Positions 9,922 through 22,725 are shown, numbered from the stretch's first letter. The stretch: DNA of 64,000 nucleotides from Mycobacterium sp. E787 (GCF_001668725.1 NZ_LZKL01000085.1:1-64000), one strand, 5' to 3'. Notes: generated from the letters alone by a model not told the origin. Translations and numbers: made by a program.

Positions 9922-10554
9922 GTGCTGATCGCGATGGAAGGGGTCGACGGCTCCGGCAAGCGGACCCTGTCCGACGGCCTGCGCAAGGCCTTCGAACGCG
10001 CCGGCAAGTCGGTTGCCACACTGGCCTTCCCGCGTTATGGGCGGTCGGTGACCGCCGACATCGCGGCTGAGGCGTTGCACGGCGAGCACGGCGACCTGGC
10101 GTCGTCGGCGTACGCGATGGCGATGCTGTTCGCGCTCGACCGCGCCGGGGCGATCGCCGAGATCGAGGGCCTGTGCCGCGATTACGACGTGGTGATCCTG
10201 GATCGTTACGTCGCCTCCAACGCCGCCTACAGCGCGGCGCGGCTGCACCAGGACGCGGCCGGGGAGGCGGCGGCCTGGGTGCACCGGCTGGAATACGAGC
10301 GGTTGGGGGTGCCCGCGCCCGACTGTCAGGTGCTGCTCGCGGTGCCCGCAGAGCTCGCCGCGCAGCGGGCGCGCCACCGCGCCGAGAACGAACCCGGCCG
10401 CGCGCGCGACAGTTATGAACGCGACGACGGACTGCAGCGGCGCACCGGCGCGGTTTACGCGCAGTTGGCCGCGGCGGACTTCGGAGGTCGCTGGCTGGTC
10501 GTCGAGAAAGACGTCGATCCGGGGGATCTGGCGGCAACTTTGACCGCCGGGTAG
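9922..10554 (+). CDS. tmk: Thymidylate kinase
   Basis: The 210-residue protein phosphorylates dTMP to dTDP with ATP, an essential step in DNA precursor synthesis. The P-loop is GVDGSGKRTLSDGL (about residues 7-20). The nucleotide-binding DRY-type motif is VVILDRYVASNAAYSAAR. The lid follows (QRARHRAENEPGRARDSYE). GTG 9922 is the only start that places MEGVDGSGK near the N-terminus. It corresponds to Rv3247c and sits immediately before mtrA, as in M. tuberculosis. Confidence 0.95.
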   Translation: MLIAMEGVDGSGKRTLSDGLRKAFERAGKSVATLAFPRYGRSVTADIAAEALHGEHGDLASSAYAMAMLFALDRAGAIAEIEGLCRDYDVVILDRYVASNAAYSAARLHQDAAGEAAAWVHRLEYERLGVPAPDCQVLLAVPAELAAQRARHRAENEPGRARDSYERDDGLQRRTGAVYAQLAAADFGGRWLVVEKDVDPGDLAATLTAG

Positions 10555-10634
10555 CACAAATTGGTCACGATTTGGCCGTATCGAAGAAGAAACGCCCGTG
10601 TGGCGCCCCAAATTTATCCCGATCTGGTGACACC

Positions 10635-11321
10635 ATGGACTCCATGAGGCAAAGGATTTTGGTCGTCGACGACGACGCTTCGCTGGCCGAGATGCTCACC
10701 ATCGTGCTGCGTGGGGAGGGTTTCGACACGGCGGTCATCGGCGACGGCACTCAGGCCCTGACCGCGGTGCGCGAGTTGCGCCCCGACCTGGTGCTGCTGG
10801 ACCTGATGCTGCCGGGCATGAACGGGATCGACGTGTGCCGGGTGCTGCGCGCCGACTCCGGCGTCCCGATCGTGATGCTGACCGCCAAGACCGACACCGT
10901 CGACGTGGTGCTCGGCCTCGAGTCGGGCGCCGACGACTACATCATGAAGCCGTTCAAGCCGAAGGAACTGGTCGCCCGGGTGCGCGCGCGGCTGCGGCGC
11001 AACGACGACGAGCCCGCCGAGATGCTGTCGATCGCCGACGTGGACATCGACGTGCCCGCGCACAAGGTCACCCGCAACGGCGAGCAGATCTCCCTGACAC
11101 CGCTGGAGTTCGACCTGTTGGTCGCGCTGGCACGCAAACCGCGCCAGGTGTTTACTCGTGATGTGCTGCTCGAACAGGTGTGGGGATATCGGCACCCGGC
11201 GGACACCCGCCTGGTGAACGTGCATGTCCAGCGTCTGCGGGCCAAGGTCGAGAAGGACCCTGAGAACCCGACTGTGGTGTTGACCGTTCGAGGAGTGGGA
11301 TACAAGGCCGGACCTCCGTGA
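10635..11321 (+). CDS. mtrA: Response regulator MtrA
   Basis: The 228-residue OmpR/PhoB-type regulator has an N-terminal receiver domain with the acidic pocket VVDDD (about residues 10-14) and phospho-acceptor D56 (LLLDLMLPG). A C-terminal winged helix follows ([20 protein letters not shown] to RGVGYKAG). MtrA is essential in M. tuberculosis and controls division, replication and cell-wall genes. The start at ATG 10635 gives the M. tuberculosis length; the in-frame extension to 10572 has no family counterpart. The stop overlaps the mtrB start (GTGA). Confidence 0.97.
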   Translation: MDSMRQRILVVDDDASLAEMLTIVLRGEGFDTAVIGDGTQALTAVRELRPDLVLLDLMLPGMNGIDVCRVLRADSGVPIVMLTAKTDTVDVVLGLESGADDYIMKPFKPKELVARVRARLRRNDDEPAEMLSIADVDIDVPAHKVTRNGEQISLTPLEFDLLVALARKPRQVFTRDVLLEQVWGYRHPADTRLVNVHVQRLRAKVEKDPENPTVVLTVRGVGYKAGPP

Positions 11322-12991
11322 TCTGGCGCTCGCCGCGACGCACGAGAAGCCGTTGGGGGCGCTCTGGCCCCATGACCCGCGGCATGGGTGCGTTGAGTCG
11401 AGCCGTGGGCGTTGCCTGGCGCCGATCGCTACAGCTGCGGGTCGTGGCGCTGACACTCGGATTGTCGCTGGCGGTGATCCTCGCGCTCGGCTTCGTGCTG
11501 ACCAGCCAGGTCACCAATCGGGTGCTGGACGTCAAGGTCAAGGCCGCCATCGAGCAGATCGAGCGGGCGCGCACCACCGTCGGCGGCATCGTCAACGGCG
11601 AGGAGACGCGCTCGCTGGACAGCAGCCTGCAGCTGGCCCGCAACACCCTGACCTCGAAGACCGACACCGCCTCGGGCGCCGGGCTGGCCGGGCCTTTCGA
11701 CGCGGTGCTGATCGTCCCGGGCGACGGCCCGCGCGCCGCGACCACGGCCGGCCCCGTCGACCAGGTGCCCGGCTCGTTGCGCGGGTTCGTCAAGGCCGGC
11801 CAGGCGGCCTACCAGTACGCGACCGTGCACACCGAGGGCTTTTCGGGGCCGGCGCTGATCGTCGGGACGCCGACGTCGTCACAGGTGGCGAACGTTGAGC
11901 TGTACCTGATCTTCCCGCTGAAGAACGAGCAGGCCACGATCCAGCTGGTGCGCGGCACGATGATCACCGGCGGCGGGGTGCTGCTGGTCCTGCTGGCCGG
12001 GATCGCGCTCCTGGTCTCGCGGCAGGTGGTGGTGCCGGTGCGGTCGGCGTCGCGGATCGCCGAGCGGTTCGCCGAGGGGCACCTGTCCGAACGCATGCCG
12101 GTGCGCGGCGAGGACGACATGGCCCGGCTGGCGTTGTCGTTCAACGACATGGCCGAGAGCCTGTCCCGGCAGATCACTCAGCTGGAGGAGTTCGGCAACC
12201 TGCAGCGCCGGTTCACCTCCGACGTCAGCCACGAACTGCGCACCCCGCTCACGACGGTGCGGATGGCCGCCGACCTGATCTACGACCACAGCGCCGACCT
12301 CGACCCGACCCTGGCCCGGTCCACCGAGCTGATGGTCAACGAGCTGGACCGGTTCGAGACACTGCTCAACGACCTGCTGGAAATCTCGCGGCACGACGCC
12401 GGTGTGGCCGAGCTGTCCGTCGAGGCGGTGGACCTGCGCACCACTGTGCAGAGCGCGCTGGGCAACGTCGGCCACCTGGCCGAGGACGCAGGCATCGAAC
12501 TGCAGGTGGACATGCCGTCCGAGGAGGTGATCGCCGAGGTCGATCCGCGGCGGGTGGAGCGCATCCTGCGCAACCTGATCGCCAATGCCATCGACCACGC
12601 CGAGCACAAACCGGTGGACATCCGGATGGGCGTCGACGAGGACACCGTCGCCGTGACCGTTCGCGACTACGGCGTCGGGCTGCGGCCGGGCGAGGAGAAG
12701 CTGGTGTTCAGCCGGTTCTGGCGCTCGGACCCGTCGCGGGTGCGCCGGTCCGGCGGCACCGGGCTGGGCCTGGCGATCAGCGTCGAGGACGCGCGGCTGC
12801 ACCAGGGGCGGCTGGAGGCCTGGGGCGAGCCGGGCCAGGGCGCCTGCTTCCGGCTGACGCTTCCGCTGGTACGCGGCCACAAGGTCACCACCAGCCCGCT
12901 GCCGCTGAAGCCCATCCCGCAGCCCATGCCGGAGCCGAGCGCCCCCGAACATAAGGCGCGCCAACCGGAACCCGCCGAGAGGAGCGTCTGA
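11318..12991 (+). CDS. mtrB: Sensor histidine kinase MtrB
   Basis: The 557-residue inner-membrane kinase starts at GTG 11318, overlapping the mtrA stop. Two transmembrane segments (about residues 40-65 and 210-235) flank an extracytoplasmic sensor region. A HAMP domain follows, then the dimerisation helix with phospho-acceptor H305 ([15 protein letters not shown]). The ATP-binding domain shows the N box ([11 protein letters not shown]), G1 (VRDYGVGL) and G2 (GGTGLGLAI). It phosphorylates MtrA and partners with LpqB. The C-terminal tail is proline-rich ([14 protein letters not shown]). It corresponds to Rv3245c. Confidence 0.97.
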   Translation: MIWRSPRRTRSRWGRSGPMTRGMGALSRAVGVAWRRSLQLRVVALTLGLSLAVILALGFVLTSQVTNRVLDVKVKAAIEQIERARTTVGGIVNGEETRSLDSSLQLARNTLTSKTDTASGAGLAGPFDAVLIVPGDGPRAATTAGPVDQVPGSLRGFVKAGQAAYQYATVHTEGFSGPALIVGTPTSSQVANVELYLIFPLKNEQATIQLVRGTMITGGGVLLVLLAGIALLVSRQVVVPVRSASRIAERFAEGHLSERMPVRGEDDMARLALSFNDMAESLSRQITQLEEFGNLQRRFTSDVSHELRTPLTTVRMAADLIYDHSADLDPTLARSTELMVNELDRFETLLNDLLEISRHDAGVAELSVEAVDLRTTVQSALGNVGHLAEDAGIELQVDMPSEEVIAEVDPRRVERILRNLIANAIDHAEHKPVDIRMGVDEDTVAVTVRDYGVGLRPGEEKLVFSRFWRSDPSRVRRSGGTGLGLAISVEDARLHQGRLEAWGEPGQGACFRLTLPLVRGHKVTTSPLPLKPIPQPMPEPSAPEHKARQPEPAERSV

Positions 12992-14757
12992 TGCGGGGGC
13001 TGGCACGGCTGCTGGCGCTGCTGTTCCTGGCGGTGCTGCTCGCCGGGTGCGCGGGGGTGCCCAGCTCGTCGGCCCCGCAGGCGATCGGCACCGTCGAACG
13101 CCCGGCCCCGTCGAACCTGCCCAAGCCCACCCCGGGCATGGATCCCGACGTGTTGCTGCGCGAATTCCTCAAGGCCACAGCGGATCCGGCTAACCGGCAC
13201 CTGGCGGCGCGGCAGTTCCTCACCCAGTCGGCGTCCAACGCGTGGGACGACGCCGGCAGCGCGCTGCTGATCGACCACGTGGTGTTCGTGGAAACCCGTG
13301 GCGCCGAACGGGTTTCGGCCACCATGCGCGCGGACATCCTGGGCTCGCTGTCCGACGTCGGCGTGTTCGAAACCGCCGAGGGCGTGCTTCCGGACCCGGG
13401 CCCGATCGAGTTGGTCAAGACCTCCGGCGGCTGGCGGATCGACCGCCTGCCCAACGGGGTGTTCCTGGACTGGCAGCAATTCCAGGAGACCTACAAACGC
13501 AACACGCTGTACTTCGCCGACCCGACCGGCAAGACGGTGGTTCCCGATCCCCGCTATGTGGCGGTGGCCGATCACGACCAGCTGGCCACCGAGCTGGTGT
13601 CCAAGATGCTGGCCGGGCCGCGGCCCGAGATGGCCCACACGGTGCGCAACCTGCTCGCCCCGCCGCTGCGGCTGCGCGGGCCGGTGACCCGCGCCGACGG
13701 CGGCAAGAACGGGATCGGGCTCGGTTACGGCGGCGCCCGCATCGATCTGGAGAAACTGTCCACCACCGATCCGCACAGCAGGCAATTGCTTGCCGCACAG
13801 ATCATCTGGACGTTGGCCCGCGCGGACATCCGCGGTCCGTATGTGATCAACGCCGACGGCGCGCCGCTGGACGACAGGTTCGCGGAGGGGTGGACCACCT
13901 CCGATGTCGCGGCCACCGACCCGGGCGTGGCCGACGGGGCGGGTGCGGGCGTGCACGCCCTGGTCAACGGGTCGCTGGTCGGGCTGGACGGGCAGCACAC
14001 CACCAACGTGGCGGGAGCCTTCGGGCGGATGGGCGATCAGACTGGCGCCGCGCTGTCCCGCAGCGGGCGGCAGGTGGCGTCGGTGGTGACGCTGCGGCGC
14101 GGCGCGCCGGACCAGGCGGCGTCGCTGTGGATCGGCGATCTGGGTGGCGAGGCGGTCCAGTCCGCCGACGGGCACAACCTGACCCGGCCCAGCTGGTCGC
14201 TGGACGACGCCGTCTGGGTGGTGGTGGACAACAACAACGTGCTGCGCGCGATCCAGGAACCGGCGTCCGGGCAGCCCGCGCGGATCCCGGTGGATTCCGC
14301 GCTGGTGGCGGCCAGCTTCCCCGGGCCGATCACCGACCTGCAGCTGTCCCGCGATTCCACCCGCGCCGCGATGGTGATCAACGGCCAGGTGATCCTCGCC
14401 GGCGTGGAGCAGACGCAGGCCGGGCAGTACGCCCTGACCTACCCGCGCCGCCTGGGTTTCGGGCTGGGCAACTCGGTGGTCTCGCTGTCGTGGCGCACCG
14501 GCGACGACATCGTGGTCACCCGCACCGACGCCAGCCATCCGGTGTCCTACGTCAACCTCGACGGGGTCAACTCCGACGCGCCGGCCCGCGGCCTGCAGGT
14601 CCCGGTGACGACGGTCGCGGCCAACCCGTCGGCGGTCTACGTCGCCGCCCCGCAGGGGGTGCTGCAGTATTCGGCCTCGGCGCCCGAAAGCCAGCAGAGC
14701 TGGTCGGACGTCTCCGGGCTGAACATGCCCGGCGCGGCGCCGGTCTTGCCGGGCTGA
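12991..14757 (+). CDS. lpqB: Lipoprotein LpqB, MtrB accessory protein
   Basis: The 588-residue protein has a lipoprotein signal peptide with lipobox LLAGC, so the mature protein is lipid-anchored at Cys20. A GerMN domain and a beta-propeller-like C-terminal domain characterise the family. In mycobacteria LpqB binds the MtrB extracellular domain and modulates MtrA signalling. The ATG overlaps the mtrB stop by one base (TGATG), showing translational coupling. It corresponds to Rv3244c. A GC-rich hairpin follows at 14781-14798. Confidence 0.95.
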   Translation: MRGLARLLALLFLAVLLAGCAGVPSSSAPQAIGTVERPAPSNLPKPTPGMDPDVLLREFLKATADPANRHLAARQFLTQSASNAWDDAGSALLIDHVVFVETRGAERVSATMRADILGSLSDVGVFETAEGVLPDPGPIELVKTSGGWRIDRLPNGVFLDWQQFQETYKRNTLYFADPTGKTVVPDPRYVAVADHDQLATELVSKMLAGPRPEMAHTVRNLLAPPLRLRGPVTRADGGKNGIGLGYGGARIDLEKLSTTDPHSRQLLAAQIIWTLARADIRGPYVINADGAPLDDRFAEGWTTSDVAATDPGVADGAGAGVHALVNGSLVGLDGQHTTNVAGAFGRMGDQTGAALSRSGRQVASVVTLRRGAPDQAASLWIGDLGGEAVQSADGHNLTRPSWSLDDAVWVVVDNNNVLRAIQEPASGQPARIPVDSALVAASFPGPITDLQLSRDSTRAAMVINGQVILAGVEQTQAGQYALTYPRRLGFGLGNSVVSLSWRTGDDIVVTRTDASHPVSYVNLDGVNSDAPARGLQVPVTTVAANPSAVYVAAPQGVLQYSASAPESQQSWSDVSGLNMPGAAPVLPG

Positions 14758-14780
14758 CTCAGAGGCGCCGTGCGCGACGG

Positions 14781-14798
14781 GGGTCGTGTGCACGACCC
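14781..14798 (+). terminator. Hairpin downstream of mtrA-mtrB-lpqB
   Basis: GGGTCGTG-TG-CACGACCC is a perfect 8-bp stem with a 2-nt loop, 23 nt after the lpqB stop. There is no U-tract after it, which is usual for mycobacterial terminators. It plausibly ends the mtrAB-lpqB transcript. Confidence 0.5.
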
Positions 14799-15167
14799 TG
14801 AATACGGCTAAGTCAACCGGGATGGGTGCGCGTTCGGGAACCGCGGTGACGTGCGCAGACAATCGCTCGTTATGGCGCGATATATAGAATCTATCATCAC
14901 GCCCGCCAACGGATTATCGAGCTAAATACGTTGCATCACAACGAATTACAGACCGTCGGCGCTTGCCCTCGGTACGTCAGTGAGTGGGAGTTGATGTGCC
15001 GGTGATCATCGGTAATGTCCCGGTAACACGCCAAACCTACTGTTGGCGAGGCACATTGGTGTTCACAACAACTCGCGCTGTCTGAAAATTTGTTTCGGAC
15101 AAGCGCTTTGGCATTTCGAAACGCCCCGATATCACCGCCGGCACGTAACTGGAAACGGAGAGCCGCT
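14799..15167. other. Non-coding, relatively AT-rich gap before the MFS transporter
   Basis: No supportable gene was found here; the apparent open frames lack ribosome sites and family-like sequence. About 14870-14960 is clearly richer in A+T than its surroundings (for example GATATATAGAATCTATCATC). It contains an ATAGA-A-TCTAT inverted repeat at 14884-14894, a possible regulator site. The stretch probably holds the promoter of the downstream transporter. Confidence 0.4.
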
Positions 15168-16460
15168 TTGCTTGCTAACACGGACGCCTTGAGCTCCACG
15201 GCAGCGGCTACAGCGCCGACCGTCGCGCGCACCCGCTGGCTCCAGCTCGGCCTGGGCCTGGTGTGCATGATGACGATATCGAGTCCGCAGTACGTGTGGA
15301 CGCTGATGACCAAGCCGCTCGCCGCCAAACTCGGGATTGCCCTGCCGGAATTGCAGGTCACCTTCTCGATTCTCGTGGTTTTGCAGGCCTTTTTCTCGCC
15401 ATTCCAGGGGGCGCTGGTCGACCGTTTCGGGCCCCGCCGGCTGATCTCTATCGGCACGCTGCTGGCGGGCTTGAGCTGGGTGCTCGCATCCCACGCGACT
15501 ACCGCGCCGATGCTGTACCTCACCTATGGCGGTGTCGGCGGCATCGGCACGGGGATCGTGTATGTCGGCGTCGTCGGGCTGATGGTCCAGTGGTTTCCCG
15601 ATCGGCGCGGATTCGCCGCCGGTGTGGTGGCGGCCGGCTACGGAATGGGCGCCATGCTCACCACTTTTCCGATCGCCTCATCGCTGGCCGCACGCGGCGT
15701 GGAGTCGACGTTGTGGCTGTTCGGCGTCGCGTTCGCCGCCGTCGGTTGCGTTGCGGCGCAGGGGTTGCACGTGCCGCCGACGGATCTGGCATTGAGTACG
15801 TCGAGCGCCCGCGCGTCCACCACCGTGCGCGATTATCGGCCATCCGAAATGCTCAAGCGGCCCCTCTTCTGGTTGATGTTCGTGATGATGACGACGATGG
15901 CCACCTCGGGCCTGATGGTCACGTCGCAGCTGGCGACGTTCGCCGCTGACTTCGGTGTGAGCAAGGTATTGGTGTTCGGGCTCGCCGCCGTGCCGCTCGC
16001 CTTGACCATCGACCGCTTCACGAACGGGCTTACCCGGCCGTTGTTCGGTTGGGTATCGGATCGGCTGGGCCGTGAGAACACCATGGCGTTTGCCTTCGCG
16101 CTGGAGGGCGTCGCCATGACGCTCTGGCTGCTCACCCGACACGACGCGACGATGTTCGTCCTCCTGTCGGGGTTGGTGTTCTTCGGGTGGGGCGAGATCT
16201 TCTCGCTGTTCCCGTCCACCTTGACCGACACCTTCGGGACCCGTTACGCCACGGCGAACTATGGCTGGCTCTACATCTCGTTCGGGATCGGTTCGATCTT
16301 CGGCGGCCCGCTCGCCGCCCTGTTGCACCAACAAGCCCGCAGCTGGATCCCGGTGTTCGAGTGTGCGATCGCGCTCGATCTGGGAACCGCAGCGCTGGCC
16401 GTGTTCGTGTTGAAGCCGGCGCGTGGGCGTTTCGTCAGCGCGGGGCAACGAGAAGGCTAG
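15168..16460 (+). CDS. MFS transporter, oxalate/formate antiporter-like
   Basis: About 430 residues with 12 predicted transmembrane helices. It has the MFS A-motif-like loop GALVDRFGPRRLISIG after helix 2 and its half-repeat GWVSDRLGRENTMAFA after helix 8. The extended glycine-rich helix 4 region (GGVGGIGTGIVYVG) is typical of the OFA subfamily, which exchanges oxalate, formate or other monocarboxylates. TTG 15168 is preferred because GGAAACGGAG lies about 8 nt upstream; an in-frame ATG at 15090 would add an unusual tail. H37Rv has a different gene (Rv3243c) at this position. The substrate is unknown. Confidence 0.82.
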   Translation: MLANTDALSSTAAATAPTVARTRWLQLGLGLVCMMTISSPQYVWTLMTKPLAAKLGIALPELQVTFSILVVLQAFFSPFQGALVDRFGPRRLISIGTLLAGLSWVLASHATTAPMLYLTYGGVGGIGTGIVYVGVVGLMVQWFPDRRGFAAGVVAAGYGMGAMLTTFPIASSLAARGVESTLWLFGVAFAAVGCVAAQGLHVPPTDLALSTSSARASTTVRDYRPSEMLKRPLFWLMFVMMTTMATSGLMVTSQLATFAADFGVSKVLVFGLAAVPLALTIDRFTNGLTRPLFGWVSDRLGRENTMAFAFALEGVAMTLWLLTRHDATMFVLLSGLVFFGWGEIFSLFPSTLTDTFGTRYATANYGWLYISFGIGSIFGGPLAALLHQQARSWIPVFECAIALDLGTAALAVFVLKPARGRFVSAGQREG

Positions 16461-16516
16461 GCAGGCCACTCAGCCAAGCGGGTCGTGTTGTCGGACGCGC
16501 CCACCAGACTGTGTCC

Positions 16517-17149
16517 GTGCTCGACCTCATCCTGCCCCTGGAATGCGGCGGCTGCGGGGCGCCGTCGACCCGCTGGTGTGCCGCCTGCGCGGCCGAGCTC
16601 GAGGCCAAACCGGACCAGCCGCACGTGGTTGACCCGCGGATCGACCCGGAGGTGCCGGTGTTCGCGCTGGGCCGTTACGCCGGGGCGCGCCGCCGGGCGA
16701 TCCTCGCGTGCAAGGAGCGCGGCCGCGGGGACCTGGTGTCGCCCCTGGCCCGGGCGCTGGCCGTCGGGGTGCACCGGCTGCTGACCTGGGGCATGGTCGA
16801 GACGCCGCTGACGATCGTGCCTGCGCCGACCCGGCGTTCGGCGGCGCGCCGCCGGGGCGGTGACCCCGTCGCCCGGCTGGCGCGGGCCGCGGTGGCCGGC
16901 TACCCGGACGTCGGCGTCGTGCAGGCGCTGCGGATGAAGGCGCTGGTCCGCGACTCGGTGGGGCTTTCCACGTCGGACCGCGAGCGCAATGTCGCGGGCC
17001 GGGTCGTGTTGTGCCGGCGGCCGCCGAGTACCGAGGTCCTGGTCGTCGACGACATCGTCACCACGGGGGCGACGGCGCGCGAGTCGGTGCGGATCCTGCG
17101 TGCCGCGGGGGTGCGCGTGGCGGCGGTGCTGGCGATCGCGGCCGCGTGA
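16517..17149 (+). CDS. ComF-family phosphoribosyltransferase (Rv3242c-like)
   Basis: The 210-residue protein has an N-terminal four-cysteine zinc ribbon (C10, C13, C21, C24) and a type I phosphoribosyltransferase domain. The PRPP-binding loop VLVVDDIVTTGAT is at about residues 174-186. ComF-like proteins serve natural transformation in other bacteria; in mycobacteria the role and substrate are unknown. GTG 16517 (VLDLILPLECGGCG) matches the start and length of Rv3242c; GTG 16511, two codons upstream, is an alternative. It lies upstream of hpf and secA1 as in M. tuberculosis. Confidence 0.85.
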   Translation: MLDLILPLECGGCGAPSTRWCAACAAELEAKPDQPHVVDPRIDPEVPVFALGRYAGARRRAILACKERGRGDLVSPLARALAVGVHRLLTWGMVETPLTIVPAPTRRSAARRRGGDPVARLARAAVAGYPDVGVVQALRMKALVRDSVGLSTSDRERNVAGRVVLCRRPPSTEVLVVDDIVTTGATARESVRILRAAGVRVAAVLAIAAA

Positions 17150-17318
17150 GGCTGTGGCCCGGGCATGAGGTTGTGAAGAACATGCAACAGCTCTGCGAAA
17201 TTGGTGGCGTCCCAAGGCGAACACGAGCTAACGTCGAGGACAACCTTCAGGAACACCCTGGGCTTCCTGAACACGCAACACACTCGTCGCGATTCCCCAG
17301 GTTGAAGCGCCGCACGCG

Positions 17319-17399
17319 AAGGAGGTGAGTATTCGACTCCTAGCACCGGCGGGCAGCCTGCGGCCAAAACCGCTCCCACCCCGTCGGCGCGTTTCGTAG
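17319..17399 (+). promoter_or_regulatory. hpf leader with near-perfect Shine-Dalgarno and 22-codon frame
   Basis: GAAGGAGGTGA (ending at 17328) matches the 16S rRNA anti-SD almost end to end. No normal start codon lies at the right distance: GTG 17325 is inside the SD itself, while an ATT codon (17331) sits 2 nt after it. From that ATT an open frame of 22 codons runs to TAG at 17397-17399 and reads IRLLAPAGSLRP then a proline/arginine-rich end. It lies 52 nt upstream of hpf. It could be an ATT-started leader peptide or a ribosome-binding decoy. The sequence is seen directly; function is inferred. Confidence 0.35.
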
Positions 17400-17450
17400 C
17401 AAGCCGGCACGCAGCGCGTGCAACGTGGAAAAGGAAACGAGTTGACACGT

Positions 17451-18158
17451 ATGTCAAGGCTTACCGTGGATTCCGGTCAGACTCTCGACCAACCGCCGGC
17501 AGACACCACCGGGCCGGCCGAACCGACATTGAACGCCGAGGTCGTGTTCAAGGGCCGCAACGTCGAAATCCCCGATCACTACCGCATCTACGTCTCGCAG
17601 AAACTCGCCCGCCTCGAACGATTCGATCGCTCCATCTACCTTTTCGACGTCGAGCTCAAGCACGCCCCCAACCGCCGCCAGCGCAAGTCCTGTCAGCGCG
17701 TGGAGATCACCGCCCGCGGGCGCGGGCCGGTCAGCCGCGCGGAGGCCTGCGCCGACAGCTTCTACGCCGCCTTCGAGTCGGCGGTCGACAAGCTGGAGAA
17801 CCGGCTGCGCCGCGTCAAGGACCGACGCAAGGTCCACTATGGCGACAAGACGCCGGTGTCGCTGGCCGCGGCGACCGCGGTCGCCCCGCTACCCGCGAAG
17901 GCCTTCGACAGCGAGCCGGTGCAGCCGCACGAGCACGACGGCGCCGGTGTCGACGGGCACGAACACCTTGACCGCGAGCCGGGGCGGGTGGTGCGCACCA
18001 AGGAGCACCAGGCCAAACCGATGACGGTCGACGACGCGCTGTACGAGATGGAACGGGTCGGGCACGACTTCTTCTTGTTCTTCGACAAGCAGACCGAGCG
18101 GCCGTCCGTCGTCTACCGTCGCCACGCCTACGACTACGGGCTGATCAGTCTGTCCTGA
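17451..18158 (+). CDS. hpf: Long-form ribosome hibernation promoting factor
   Basis: The 235-residue protein has an N-terminal HPF/RaiA beta-alpha-beta domain (VVFKGRNVEIPDHYRIYVSQ to AFESAVDKLENRLRRVKDRR). An acidic linker follows, then the C-terminal dimerisation domain found in long HPFs (MTVDDALYEMERVGHDFFLFF to VVYRRHAYDYGLISL). It binds the decoding centre of idle 30S subunits and supports stationary-phase or hypoxic survival; mycobacteria use it to stabilise 70S ribosomes. ATG 17451 follows AAGGAAACGAG, while TTG 17442 is a less likely start. It corresponds to Rv3241c. Confidence 0.93.
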   Translation: MSRLTVDSGQTLDQPPADTTGPAEPTLNAEVVFKGRNVEIPDHYRIYVSQKLARLERFDRSIYLFDVELKHAPNRRQRKSCQRVEITARGRGPVSRAEACADSFYAAFESAVDKLENRLRRVKDRRKVHYGDKTPVSLAAATAVAPLPAKAFDSEPVQPHEHDGAGVDGHEHLDREPGRVVRTKEHQAKPMTVDDALYEMERVGHDFFLFFDKQTERPSVVYRRHAYDYGLISLS

Positions 18159-18269
18159 CGACGTTCGCGGGCTTTTCCGGCGTGTCACCTACGATGGATG
18201 GCGCCGAACACTGATGCGGCGAAGAACAACGCCATCCAACAGGGGAACATCCCCAAGAGGGACGACACC

Positions 18270-21110
<2,841 letters not shown>

Positions 21111-21168
21111 GTCGGCAACCGGTCGGAGATGCCGCGGGCCTGACCCGGTCGAGAAAGGGGCACGTTTC

Positions 21169-22725
21169 ATGCCCTTCGACGGAGCGGTGTCGCGGACCGA
21201 GGTGCTGGCGGCGCTGTCGTTGGCGATCGACCTCGGGCTCGGGCAGCCGATGGACCACATGCTGCGATCGGCGGCGCTGGGCACCAGGCTCGGCGAGCGG
21301 CTCGGGCTGAGCGAGCGCGAGCGCGGCACCGTTTTCTACACCGGCCTGGTGATGTGGATCGGTTGTCACGCCGACTCCCACGAGTACGCGCGCTGGTTCG
21401 GCGACGACATCGCGGTGCGGCACGCCAGCCACTACATCGACTGGTCCGGCGCGCCGTACCGCCGATTCCTCATGAGCAATCTGGGCCGCGGGGCCACGTT
21501 GCCGAAGCGGGCGCAGCTGGCGGCCAGGGTGTTTTGGGACGCACGCGGGAATATCGGCGGGCTGGTGCAATCCCATTGCCTGTCGGCCGCATTGCTCGCC
21601 GAGGAGATCGGCTTGGGCGCGGACGTGTGCGAGGCCCTGCCGTATGCGTATGAACGATGGGATGGCAGCGGCATGCCCGCCGGCGCCGCCCGAGACCGCA
21701 TACCGGTGGCGATGCGGGTGGCGCAGGTAGCCGACATCGCCGAAGTGCACCATCGCGCCTACGGTGCGGAGGCCGCGATCGCCGAGGTGCGCAAGCGCAG
21801 CGGCAAGCAATTCGACCCCGACGTGGTCGCGGCGTTCACCGCGGCCGCCGGCGAGCTGTTGCGCGAGAACGAAGATGCGTGGTCGGCCGCCGCCGACCTT
21901 GCTCCTGATCCCGGCGAGGCGCTGAGCGGCGACGCGCTGGACCGGCTCCTGCGCGCGATGGGGGACTTCGCGGACCTGAAATGCCCGTTCACCCTTGGTC
22001 ATTCGCGTGCCGTGGCCGAGCTGGCGGAGAACGCCGGGAAATGCGCCGGGCTGCCGAGCGACGACATCGACGTTCTGCGCCGCGCCGGTTACGTGCACGA
22101 CCTCGGTCGCATCGGCGTGTCCAACCGGGTGTGGGAAAAGCCCGGTGAACTCACCCACGCCGAACGCGAGCGGGTGCATCTGCACCCGTATCTGTCCGGC
22201 AGGATCTTGGCGCGGGTCGGTGGGCTGAAGGCCGTCCGGGAGGTCGCGGTGAACCACCACGAACGACTGGACGGGTCGGGATATCCGAACGGTCTGCGGG
22301 GTGAGGACCTGTCCGTCCGCGACCGGATACTCGCCGCCGCCGAAAGCTATTGCGCCTCAACCGAGCCGCGACCGCATCGCGAGGCATCCGACGAGACGGG
22401 CGCGGCCGGGCGGCTGCGCGGTGAAGCGTCGCGCGGCCGCCTCGACGGCGACGCGGTCGAGGCCGTGCTCGAAGCCGCGGGCCACCGGCCGTCGCGCAGG
22501 CCCGCCAGGCCGGCGGGATTGACCCGCCGCGAGGCCGAGGTGCTGCTGCACGTCGCGCAGGGGCTCACCAACCGCGAGATCGCCTCGGCCCTTTGGATTT
22601 CGGAGAAGACGGTGCGCAATCACGTTGAGCACATCTATGCCAAGATCGGGGTGTCCAACCGGATCGGGGCCAGCCTGTATGCGACGCGGCACGGCCTGAC
22701 CGGCAGCGCCCCGACCGGGTCCTGA
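21169..22725 (+). CDS. Tandem HD/HD-GYP protein with C-terminal LuxR HTH
   Basis: This 518-residue protein has a C-terminal LuxR-type DNA-binding domain (about 450-505, LTRREAEVLLHVAQGLTNREIA). Before it lies an HD-GYP-type domain with HD (310-311), HLHPYLSGRIL and NHHERLDGSGYPNG (GYP at 371-373), the metal-binding signature of cyclic-di-GMP phosphodiesterases. The N-terminal half contains a second, degenerate copy: ERWDGSGMPAG (about 162-172) replaces GYP with GMP. It may couple nucleotide turnover to transcription. ATG 21169 follows GAGAAAGGGG. An adenylyl cyclase gene follows downstream. H37Rv has Rv3239c here instead. Confidence 0.82.
   Translation: MPFDGAVSRTEVLAALSLAIDLGLGQPMDHMLRSAALGTRLGERLGLSERERGTVFYTGLVMWIGCHADSHEYARWFGDDIAVRHASHYIDWSGAPYRRFLMSNLGRGATLPKRAQLAARVFWDARGNIGGLVQSHCLSAALLAEEIGLGADVCEALPYAYERWDGSGMPAGAARDRIPVAMRVAQVADIAEVHHRAYGAEAAIAEVRKRSGKQFDPDVVAAFTAAAGELLRENEDAWSAAADLAPDPGEALSGDALDRLLRAMGDFADLKCPFTLGHSRAVAELAENAGKCAGLPSDDIDVLRRAGYVHDLGRIGVSNRVWEKPGELTHAERERVHLHPYLSGRILARVGGLKAVREVAVNHHERLDGSGYPNGLRGEDLSVRDRILAAAESYCASTEPRPHREASDETGAAGRLRGEASRGRLDGDAVEAVLEAAGHRPSRRPARPAGLTRREAEVLLHVAQGLTNREIASALWISEKTVRNHVEHIYAKIGVSNRIGASLYATRHGLTGSAPTGS

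Noticed and set aside
14936-15523. A minus-strand frame of about 195 residues in the AT-rich gap
   Set aside because: It overlaps the start of the MFS transporter, has no ribosome site and shows no recognisable domain.
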